Assembly: GCA_023055355.1 (NCBI GenBank)
Contig: JALJCS010000001.1
Location: 56,177,381-56,241,380, forward strand
Direction of reading: 5' to 3'
Source: Agelaius tricolor
Taxonomy: Eukaryota > Chordata > Aves > Passeriformes > Icteridae
DNA length: 64,000 bases
Under the pieces are notes generated by a model that was not told where the DNA came from, made no database searches, and saw only the letters and a program-made list of their open reading frames with translations. A program made the position numbers and the translations under genes. Shown here in pieces: positions 54,101 to 61,333 of the stretch (positions are counted from its first letter, which is position 1; each line of letters opens with the position of its first letter).

Positions 54101-54251
54101 CGGAGCGCGAAGCGGAGCGGAGCGGAGCGCGGCCTTACCGCGGGACGGGAGGGAAGGCGGCGCCCCGCGGGGGCAGCGCCCGCGCCCGCCAGCAGAGGGC
54201 GCTGAGGAGGGCGAGGGCGAGGAGGAGCGGGGAGGCGCCGCGGTGCTCCAT
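48100..54251 (-). CDS. VIP: VIP prepropeptide (PHI/VIP precursor), six coding exons
   Basis: Precursor of vasoactive intestinal peptide and the related peptide PHI, members of the secretin/glucagon family. They are secreted neuropeptides that act on VPAC class B GPCRs; in birds VIP is the hypothalamic prolactin-releasing factor (family knowledge). Coding segments on the minus strand are 54251-54139, 52668-52528, 52144-52040, 50560-50441, 49763-49655 and 48108-48100. Every intron is GT..AG and every junction keeps frame. The protein is 198 residues: signal peptide 1-25, N-terminal spacer, PHI (starts HADGIFT), a linker ending KR, VIP (starts [13 protein letters not shown], ends NSVLT followed by GKR), an acidic C-terminal peptide, and a final Asp-Leu. 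The start ATG sits in GCGGCCATGG, a strong Kozak context. No frameshift or internal stop is present, so the gene looks intact. Identity rests on the peptide sequences and exon order and is close to certain. Confidence 0.97.
49655..49763 (-). CDS. VIP: VIP exon 6: C-terminal propeptide
   Basis: The acceptor TGATCCACAACAG precedes 49763 and the donor CCACTG|GTGAGA follows 49655; length 109 nt. The first base completes a Ser codon (AG from exon 5 plus C). Thirty-six codons follow, starting [18 protein letters not shown] and ending [10 protein letters not shown]. This is the acidic C-terminal flanking peptide found in all VIP precursors. Its function is not established. Confidence 0.95.
50331..50390. 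repeat. Three-copy 20-bp tandem repeat in VIP intron 5
   Basis: The unit TGTATATGGATATAAACCTC at 50331-50350 recurs in variant form at 50351-50370 and 50371-50390. It lies about 50 bp downstream of the VIP exon in transcript direction. Confidence 0.8.
50441..50560 (-). CDS. VIP: VIP exon 5: mature VIP peptide
   Basis: The acceptor TTGTATTGCCAG precedes 50560 and the donor AGAAG|GTACTA follows 50441; length 120 nt. It encodes the linker SQDSPVKR, then the 28-residue VIP starting [19 protein letters not shown] and ending YLNSVLT, then GKR. Lys-Arg on each side gives prohormone convertase sites, and the Gly after Thr28 supplies the C-terminal amide. The peptide matches avian VIP (Ser, Val and Thr near the C-end instead of the mammalian residues) as recalled from the family. 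The donor GTACTA is weaker than those of the other introns. Confidence 0.98.
52040..52144 (-). CDS. VIP: VIP exon 4: PHI peptide
   Basis: The acceptor TTGTCCATTTCAG precedes 52144 and the donor GTTAG|GTGAGG follows 52040; length 105 nt (35 codons). It encodes NAR, then the 27-residue PHI beginning [17 protein letters not shown] and ending YLHSLI, then RKRV. Mature PHI would be released after the single Arg before His and at the RKR. Mammalian PHI/PHM is followed by Gly-Lys-Arg, the Gly supplying the amide. Here the residue after Ile is Arg, so no amide donor is visible. The exon enters and leaves in the same phase, so it can be skipped without a frameshift. As recalled from the literature, chicken VIP transcripts are often PHI-less. 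Confidence 0.96.
52528..52668 (-). CDS. VIP: VIP exon 3: N-terminal propeptide
   Basis: The acceptor TTTCTTCAACAG precedes 52668 and the donor GATAG|GTGAGT follows 52528; length 141 nt. The first base completes an Arg codon from exon 2, and the last two bases (AG) are completed by the next exon. The 46 full codons begin [18 protein letters not shown] and end [10 protein letters not shown]. This spacer is acidic and serine-rich. The joined codon is AGA (Arg) when exon 4 follows, or AGC (Ser) if exon 4 is skipped, so both splice forms stay in frame. Confidence 0.95.
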
Positions 54252-54260
54252 GGCCGCCAC
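54139..54260 (-). CDS. VIP: VIP exon 2: start codon and signal peptide
   Basis: The acceptor CTTCCCTCCGCAG precedes 54260 and the donor CCGCG|GTAAGG follows 54139. The ATG is at 54251-54249, nine bases into the exon. It encodes 37 full codons plus two bases: a short charged N-end (MEHRG), a leucine/alanine-rich hydrophobic core at residues 8-20, and ARA at 23-25 as the likely signal peptidase site, followed by a proline-rich spacer. The exon lies in the CpG island, and its GC content is far above that of the other coding exons. Confidence 0.95.
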
Positions 54261-54697
54261 CTGCGGAGGGAAGAGCGCAGCCGTCACCCTCCGACCCGGC
54301 CCGCCCGCACCCGCTGGCCCCGGGGATTCGCCTCGGGCCGCCGAGCGACTGCCCCGATCCCGCTCCCAAGCCAGGTCTCTGTCCCGAAAGACGCCGGCGG
54401 CCAGCAGGGTCGCGATGGCGGGGCAGCTGCCCGCGGTCAGGGAGAGCTGGCGTCCCCGAAGGCGACCCCCGGCCCAGTGCGAGGGGGAGCCGTGCCCCGG
54501 GCTCAGCGACTTAAGCGGTAGCAAGGGAGGGTCCCGCCCCGGCTACCCTGGGTTTTCAGAATCTCTCCCCGCTCCCGACGGCCGGGATGGCTTCCCTGCA
54601 GGTCCGGGAGGGGCGAAGAGGAGCGAGGGTACGGGACGGGAACATCGTTCCTCATGCGCTGGGAAGTTGCCGCTGTGGCGGGGAGAAAGTTACTCAC

Positions 54698-54858
54698 GGA
54701 GCCGCGAGTACGTCGGTGGGTCTGGCTGGGCGGGCGCGGAGCGGAGCGGTGCTGGGGGAGTGCGCCCTGCTCCGCTGCGCGGCTGCCGGGGCGGCGGCAG
54801 CAGAGGGTGAGGAGGAGGAGGAGGATGAAGAGGAGGGCTCCGTCTCGCCGCACGCTCT
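54698..54858 (-). other. VIP: VIP exon 1 (5' UTR, non-coding)
   Basis: Predicted first exon. The 5' end is inferred about 30 bp downstream of the TATA box at 54888-54882, so the transcription start is near 54858 (approximate). The 3' end is a consensus donor, CTCC|GTGAGTAA, with the GT at 54697-54696. The exon is GC-rich, has no ATG, and carries a long CTC/CCT-type pyrimidine run (complement of the GAG repeat near 54811-54835). Length of about 160 nt fits the usual non-coding first exon of vertebrate VIP. Confidence 0.75.
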
Positions 54859-54881
54859 GAGCTGCCCGCCGCGCCACCGCG

Positions 54882-54888
54882 TTTTATA
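54882..54888 (-). promoter_or_regulatory. VIP: VIP TATA box
   Basis: TATAAAA on the minus strand, flanked by GC-rich DNA. It lies about 190 bp upstream of the exon 1 donor, which fits a first exon of about 160 nt. Confidence 0.85.
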
Positions 54889-54934
54889 GCGTTTACACGT
54901 TTCTGCTTCCGAAGAAGCAATCACGTTACTGGAG

Positions 54935-54942
54935 AGACGTCA
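54935..54942 (-). promoter_or_regulatory. VIP: cAMP response element of VIP
   Basis: TGACGTCT on the minus strand, in the context GGGTGACGTCTCTCC, about 80 bp upstream of the predicted start. The mammalian VIP promoter has a CREB-bound CRE at nearly the same distance. Just downstream is AGTAACGTGATTGCTT, containing a second ACGT core and a GTGATTGC motif recalled from the human promoter as well. Confidence 0.75.
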
Positions 54943-55044
54943 CCCTTCCCAAGGGGACGGTCGCTTTGTTCAGGACAGTCAGAGACTTATATTTAACACA
55001 TGAGCAGTCGCGTACCTCTTCCCCCTCCCCCTCACCCCCTCGGC

Positions 55045-55078
55045 CATTATTTGATTTATGTTAATGACATAGTTTTGG
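55045..55078. promoter_or_regulatory. AT-rich motif cluster upstream of VIP promoter
   Basis: A short AT-rich block (TTATTTGATTTATG, then TTAATGACATAG on the plus strand) sits inside otherwise very GC-rich DNA about 200 bp upstream of the VIP start. It has octamer- or homeodomain-like cores (ATGTTAAT, TAATGA). An enhancer role is inferred only from its placement and composition. Confidence 0.35.
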
Positions 55079-55270
55079 AGGAGCGGAGCCCCGTCGGAAG
55101 GGTGATTCCGCCTCGCCAGGCGGGAGAGCAGGCGGCCGTCGGGCTCTGCGAACGCGCCACACCGCGCATCCCTGCCCGCACCGGGCATAGCCGGAGAGAA
55201 GGTGGCTGCGCTCTCTGGGATCCTCCGCTCCCAGCCCCCACTCCCTCAGCCCCCGTGCTTCCCTGAGGAG

Positions 55271-56369
55271 CCCCTTCCGCGCCTCAGGATTGTTCCTTTC
55301 CCTAGCTCCTCGGCAGTGTTTCCGTGCTAACCTGGTCCCTCTCCATCCCCGGCACATGCAAGTTCCTGATGGAGGCTCCCGCCCGAGGTGCGCAGGGAGC
55401 TGGTCTGAAAAACAAAATTTTCGTACGGGTTTTAGTTTTATTTTGGCAGGTGTTGGGGTGCTTTCTACTCTTCGCTATCTTGTTTAAACTGCGTGCGTGT
55501 TCGTGCAACACGGATTAAGCCCCACATCCAAGCGCCTCTTGGTGCAGCCGAGCACGGCGGTGCTTGTGACGGTTCCGCTGCGCGGGCGCGCAGGGAGCGC
55601 GGCTGGAGCGTATGTTAAACGCCCCTGAGCAGCAGGGGGATCAGCTCTTCCTTCTAAGATGTTTTAAGCCCAAACCTCGGGGATGCCACAGCAAGGGAGA
55701 GTCGGTTTCAAGCCTTTGATTTTTCTCCTTCGAATTTTCCCTGTCTCAGAGAGATCAGAGGGCAGCAGAGAAAGAAACACAGGGGACGTGGGCGTGGGAC
55801 CCGCGGGCGGGCCGGCAGGACGGCGCTGCTCCAGCAAGCACCCCTTCGGTATCCCACCGTGTCTTTTCGGTGCCTGCCCTGAAATATTTGCCAAACAACC
55901 GCGGAAGAATTTCAGCTGTAAAGATCATCATCCAATTTTTTTTTTTTTTGCTTTTTTTTCTTTTTTTTTGAGTTTTTGTGCCTCTAATCCTCCTACTCAG
56001 TAGGTAACGATTGTACCAAATCCATACAGACGATTTCACCATTTCTTCTTACTTCTAATAAGTTTTTCTGTTTCATGTTTCACTAAAGGTTAGGCAGGCT
56101 CAATGCCGAAGATTCTGCGATGCTTAATCACATTTTCTAATTCAGTTACATAAAGAATAAGTGAATTAGATTAAAAATGCCTGGAAATTTGTTTCTCGGA
56201 TGACAGCTGTGACTAAAACCAGAGTTCCTGCAGTAGTCTAATTTCAGGAAATTTTCCCCTTGTTACTACATAACTAGGGGTCGAAGGAGCTACTCTGCTC
56301 CGGAATGGCGGGATGAGCATCAATGGCACCGTATTCCCCTCACCTCAGAAATATCCCGGCTAGGGCGCA
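55271..56369. other. DNA between the two CpG-rich blocks
   Basis: Mixed GC content falling to ordinary levels. It has a GC-rich patch near 55550-55610 and a poly-T-rich run at about 55937-55970. No exon was recognised. Confidence 0.5.
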
Positions 56370-56860
56370 TAGGCGTTGTGCAGTGTGCACGACCTGGGGG
56401 AGAGCGGTGGTCTTGACTCAGCTACTCGCAGGAGGAGAGAGGAAGGAGAAAGCCAGCTCCTGGGTGGCGCAGGGACGCGTGGCTGGGGCACTGCGAAGTC
56501 TGCTGTTGCCCGGTCTCCTGGCCTGGAGCGGAGAGCGACGAGGGGAGGCTGCACCGGGACCCCGCGGCCAGGGCGGGTTCGAGGGGGCCGCGGCTGCCCC
56601 CGCTCCCGCTCCTCAGCCCCAGTTCCCAGCCCCTCTCCTCCTCCTCCTCCTCCTCCTCCTCAGTCCCGCTCCCGCCGAGGGCGCCGCTGCGGGAAAAGCC
56701 AAACGCTGCTGGCAGCAGGAAGCGGAGAAGAAAGAAGTTTCCTTCCAGCGCTAGCAAGCCTGAGCTAGCGCAGCCTGTAGAGGGGGTCTCGCAGGAGTCC
56801 TGCGGACTGCGGTCCCTGGCAGGGAGGAGGGGAGCAGCCAACTCGGTCTGAGGGATACGT
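56370..56860. other. Second CpG-rich block, no gene assigned
   Basis: A GC- and CpG-rich stretch separated from the VIP island by about 1 kb of ordinary DNA, including a poly-T run near 55937-55970. It contains a CTC triplet run (56634-56661). Such a block usually marks a promoter, possibly of a non-coding or divergent transcript. No exon, TATA box or recognisable protein was found in it. Confidence 0.5.
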
Positions 56861-57194
56861 GAAAAACAAGTCTGCTGTCAGTTGCTATGTATGTGCAGTA
56901 TGGATGGCTGCGTGCTCTGAGGAGACTAAAAATTGAAGTCACTGGCAAATCAGGGGTTTCTTACCATACTGAACCATCTGGGGCTGTGATGTACTGCGCT
57001 GCACCCTTCCATACCGTACCTGGTGAATGTGGTTTGCTGTAACTTTGGTTTTTGCAGGTAGTACACCAGGTCGGACAACATGCTGTCAGGCCAACTAAAG
57101 CGGCCTCAGAACATCTCTAGGGATGACAGTGATGATAAAGAAACCTCTCTAGGGCTCCTTTAGCGATCTGAGAAATCTGTAGTGCATCTAATCT

Positions 57195-57305
57195 CACAAT
57201 ACCATCTATTTTCCCTATTCTATAGACAAGAAACTGAGTCATAGGGAGATCGAGTGGTTCCTCTTGTTTACTCAGGAAGTCTCCAGTGGAGCTTTGAATT
57301 GGCCC
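57195..57305 (+). mobile_element. Possible MIR SINE fragment
   Basis: CCCTATTCTATAGACAAGAA, then ACTGAGTCATAGGGAGA and later TGGAGCTTTGAATTGG. The layout resembles the tRNA-derived MIR core (fragment with a GARAAACTGAG-type block, then an accession to a GGAxTTGAA block). Amniote genomes carry old MIR copies. Assignment is by resemblance only. Confidence 0.4.
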
Positions 57306-58759
57306 CAAATGCCCCAAGCACCCTTCAGTTGCACTAAAAACTGCCTCATTTCCCTTCAGCATCCTGTTGCAAGCCACCATCTCCTCTTCTTGAAGACAAA
57401 CTGAGGAAGAGATGGCACCTCACCCTTTCTCCTTAGTCCTTCCTCACATTTCTTGAGAGGATTTTCATTGAAGGAGGTTGGTTTGGGATGACTGACAAGG
57501 GTTTGGGATGGCAATCCAAATTCTATCTTTTCCAATTTTTTTCACCCCCGAAGCTTACATACACTACTATTTCCACATTTGATAAGAGTAAGTCATTAAA
57601 AGAAAAATAGTTCTTTATAAACAGACAGATGGAGAAAAGACCCTTTTCCACTGACGTCCTAAGTGAGTCCTCCAAGATCTAGGCAGATGGACCCTTTTCA
57701 GATGGTAGCTCCCACTGTGCCCTTTCAAGAAAGTGTCATTTGGGAGAAAATAGTGCTCAAGAGCCCAGGATAGTAATTAAACACAGGCAACTCCTGGGAA
57801 ATCAAGTAATTTTCAGTGGTTTTTACAGGAATCCTGATGCACAGCACCCTCACATTTACTGAACCTTTTACCTTTATTGTATGTGTTATCAAATATCTTT
57901 TGGTTACTCTCCATTTTTGCTTTAATTGTTTCTTTAATGTTCCACTTAATAAAACAAAAAAATCAAAAAAGTTACAATTATATTAAAATTTTAAAAAGTT
58001 ACAATTATAAAATTGCAAAATTTATGAATGATGGAAAACCAATTAGACAAGATGGACCAAAGAGCAAAAGTTTTCTGAAAGTTTGTCTTACCATTTGTAT
58101 ACAAACTTGTGCAATGTACATAAATCAAGTATTACCTAAAATAGCTAAATCATCTGGAGTAAGAAATTTGGGAGTTCTAAGGTTTGTTAGTCAGATTTGC
58201 TAACTATTTTTAGCATGTAAAATTGTTCTGAAATTGATGTGCTAAAAATCTCTTAAAACCAAATCCTTAGAAGAGAGAAACCAGCTTATTTCCATGAAGG
58301 ACCTGCTTAGCATTTACCAAATTTATCATGTACTTGTATTTGAAAAAGAGAATTACATCAGAAATAGAATTAACATTTTGTTTGAGGGAAAAAAAAGAGA
58401 TAAAAATACTAAGAGACTTGTTTTAGGACTTTCATATTTTATCAGAAAAGGAAACTTCTACTGACTCATGAGCTCTCTCTTACGAATCATTGGGTTAGCA
58501 GAATGTCCCCTGTGAATTACAGCTCATGTTGCTGTGGATGACTTCAGAAACTCTGCCTTTGATCCCATAGCCACAGCACATTGATCCATGAGTTTTTAGA
58601 GCTTATAGAGCAGATTGATGGTGCACTGCTAGTCAGCAGCTAACAGAACAGCTTTTTCAACTTTTACAAAAGCAATAACATGAAAATTCAAGAGGCTGTG
58701 TATGAAGAATAAAAAATACAACTAAAAACTGATAAACTAACCTGGCCTTCTCTCATCCT
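57306..58759. other. Upstream intergenic DNA, nothing recognised
   Basis: AT-rich. A direct repeat of AAAAAGTTACAATTATA occurs at about 57964-58015. The 108-codon plus reading at 57877-58203 lies in very AT-rich DNA and matches no family I know. Confidence 0.5.
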
Positions 58760-60270
58760 TTAATGGCATGATTGGCATATTCTCCAATATCTGCCTTCAG
58801 CATCATGTTGCATACTCTCATAAATGTCATATTCCTCAATATCACCTGGTTTGAAAAAATGGATGAAATGCTGAAAGGAAAATGCTGCAGCTTTTTCCAG
58901 CATCACTTTCTTTGCAGCTGTCACTGAATGCTTCTCAGAAGTGATAAGGAGAAAAGCATCAGTTTGTTCTTTTAGATAAGTTTATTATAGAAGTACAATC
59001 CACATACCTTTAGCCTGAGTTCTGCAGACTCAGAAATGTGATGCCAAGCAGAATAAAACACAGACAAATATTTTTAAATTAAAAACTCATGAGTTGCCTT
59101 CTGCAACAGAAACATTCAGGAGAATAGTGCTTGTAGATCAAGCACTTAGATCCCAGGCTGTGGGAGGGTCACAGGTGGAACATGGGAGCCTTCATTTCCT
59201 CTCTCACCTTTTTTGAGTCCTGCTTTCAGGTCAAAAGTGTGGATTCTCAGAACAGAGTTATCAACTTAAGCAAACTCCTGCAACATGTAAATTGTATTAA
59301 CATTATCCTGTCTACACCACTTGTTCAAGTTCCTCCTGTTCCAGGTGGTACCTTTGCATTATTAATCTGTGTGCGTTAACAATTTTCAAAACCAGCTTTC
59401 AAAACCACTGGAACATTTGGGTTATGCCCATGACTCCCAAACAGACTTCCACCGCTTGCATTCGTATGTCTGGGTATGTCACCAGCATCCATATCAGAGA
59501 CCTGCTTGATTAAAACTTCTGAATAGATGTAATGATGAGCAAAAGGCATGCAAGAGAGCTGCTGACTCCTGTGATGCTTCCAAGGTTCTTTTCCCCTCGC
59601 CTGGGATGTTACCTGGGAAAATTCCTAATGCTTCTAGTATAGTTCTGTGTTTTCATATCCCTGCTCCTTCAGCCTAGAATGCAATCTCAGCTTCTCTCAA
59701 AGACTCCAAAGTGGTTTGGGAAGATATTTTGTTCTCCATATGCTTATGTTGTCTGGTATGTGTGTGGACTATTGCTTCATGTCCATCTGTTTCATGATAT
59801 GCAGCTGTCCTGGAAGTGTCGGTCCGAATTCCTTCTCATTCTTTAGCATGGATGTGATGTTTTTGCCATCACTATCAGACATGTATTCTGCACTCATACC
59901 ACAGGAGGATCTGTGACCACACAAGCTTTAACAGGAGCTTTAACATATCTGGTTTTCTTTCAAAGCAATTTCCTTCTAATGTTTCACCTGACTTGCTTAA
60001 AGGATTCCATTTACCTTAAAGCCCAGAAAACCACATGGTAATCCAAAATTTGTCAGGAAGAAAAGTAGTTTCTGGTTTGGTCATGTTGTACTCTTTGTTT
60101 TGAACAAGCTCTCTGAAATATGCCCTATTTCTATCAGCACATTTATAATCTTCAAATTTCAGCTAAGGATCAGATGGTTCTTGCATCACCAGGTAGGTTT
60201 CCCTCCTCCTTCAGCTACTCCAATCCAATCTTCTTCTTGGCAAATCCAAAATAACCTCTGATGTGACAAG
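58760..60270 (-). pseudogene. Stop-interrupted coding-like stretch, unidentified
   Basis: Minus-strand readings here look protein-like but are broken by stops and frame changes. In transcript order they are 60159-60016 (KFEDYKCADRNRAYF..., ending LPDKFWITMWFSGL), 59897-59769 (MSAEYMSDSDGKNITSML...), a longer open block to 59376 (...HHYIYSEVLIKQVSDMDAGD...), and about 58985-58760 (...KKVMLEKAAAFSFQHF..., FFKPGDIEEYDIYESM). Amino-acid composition is balanced rather than low-complexity. It could be a decayed retrocopy, a dead gene, or an old transposon ORF. I do not recognise the family, and chance cannot be excluded without a translated search. Confidence 0.35.
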
Positions 60271-60927
60271 AATGTGTATTTTAGATGTCATAACAGTCAG
60301 TCTGAATTTCCCATTCATTTTTACCCAGCTATTTTCTTCATGGTTTTGGATATACAAAACTGGATTTTCTATGGTGAAATTTTGAAAAATTACGTTATTT
60401 TTTATGATGGTCTTACATGTGTAAATATCTCTAAAATAATACCTAATTATCTAAACAAATACTGAGAATAATCTTTCAAACCTATGTTCCTACATTTTCC
60501 CCCTGCACTGAGGCCTGTCAACTGTCCTACAGGATGGGACCTTATGGAAGCCCTCTTGCTTCTACCTGCACAAAAGGAATGCAGAATAGAAATAACCTCC
60601 AAAATCTGTTTGGATTATCTATTAAAAGCAAAACCCACAAACAGCGCCATAATGGAGTTCAAAATTTAGAAATCTGAGACCAAACCTGCCTAGGGTGCCT
60701 TATCTCACTGTGATTCACTATTGACACTCACCATATGTAGTCTGCAAGTTTTTTGGGATCTTGGGGAATCCAAGCTTCCTTGGGAAACTAATGATGCTAA
60801 TGACAAGGAGCGCATCTGCAGATGCAGGCAAGCTGTTAGAAGTCTCTTTGCCTCCTTAACTAATTCCTGTACAGACACCTTAGGTTTTAGCTTTTATATT
60901 TTTCAGATTCTGTACTGCTTTAGTGTG

Positions 60928-61333
60928 TAGTTCTGAGCTTCATATTAGGGGATGGTAAGCTCTCTTCACAGAGCAGGTAGACAAAACAATTCTTTCTCTA
61001 GCTGGGGACCAAAGGACAACTGATTCAAATTTCAGGCCCAAGAGCATAAACAACAAAATCTTGAAGAGAGAAAGACAAGAAGGATGGGACTTCATGGGTT
61101 AAAGCTGTAATTGGACAATTAACTCAAATATGGTACTGAACCACAACTTATAAAAGTGAGAGACTTCATGACCGGTCATCCATTTTGTGACCATTTTGTG
61201 TTCATCTTAGGTTTAGCCTTGGCTTGGCTCTTGTACTGCCCAAGGTGTATTCACTGAGGCCTTTTAATAAATACCTACTTTATTCTTTAACTCCATCTCG
61301 TCTCTGTTCTAGGTCAGCCTTCTCAAGGTATCA
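60928..61333 (+). mobile_element. Solo LTR of an endogenous retrovirus
   Basis: LTR-like block in plus orientation, ending GCCTTCTCAAGGTATCA. It has a TATA box (TATAAAAG, 61149-61156), a repeated CCATTTTGTG element just downstream, then AATAAA at 61266-61271 followed by a T-rich end: the U3-R-U5 order. The text resembles common passerine LTRs. The 5' boundary is approximate (61021 is an alternative) and no retroviral interior adjoins it. Confidence 0.65.

Larger units (their letters stand above)
53730..55270. other. CpG island over VIP promoter, exons 1-2 and start of intron 2
   Basis: A sharp rise in GC and CpG frequency compared with the AT-rich flanks, estimated by eye. It covers the promoter, exon 1, intron 1, exon 2 and the first 400 bp of intron 2. 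The many long open readings here on both strands are a by-product of few stop codons in GC-rich DNA. Confidence 0.8.

Noticed and set aside
53893..54369. 158-codon minus ORF over the VIP CpG island
   Set aside because: A Pro/Arg/Ala-rich reading caused by few stops in GC-rich DNA. It overlaps VIP exon 2 in another frame.
53970..54810. 183- and 186-codon plus ORFs in the CpG island (53970-54521 and 54250-54810)
   Set aside because: Antisense shadows of VIP exons 1-2 and intron 1 with low-complexity Arg/Gly/Pro composition. No antisense gene signal.
57877..58203. 108-codon plus ORF with a hydrophobic start
   Set aside because: It sits in very AT-rich DNA with internal direct repeats and matches no known family. 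Chance is more likely than a membrane protein gene.
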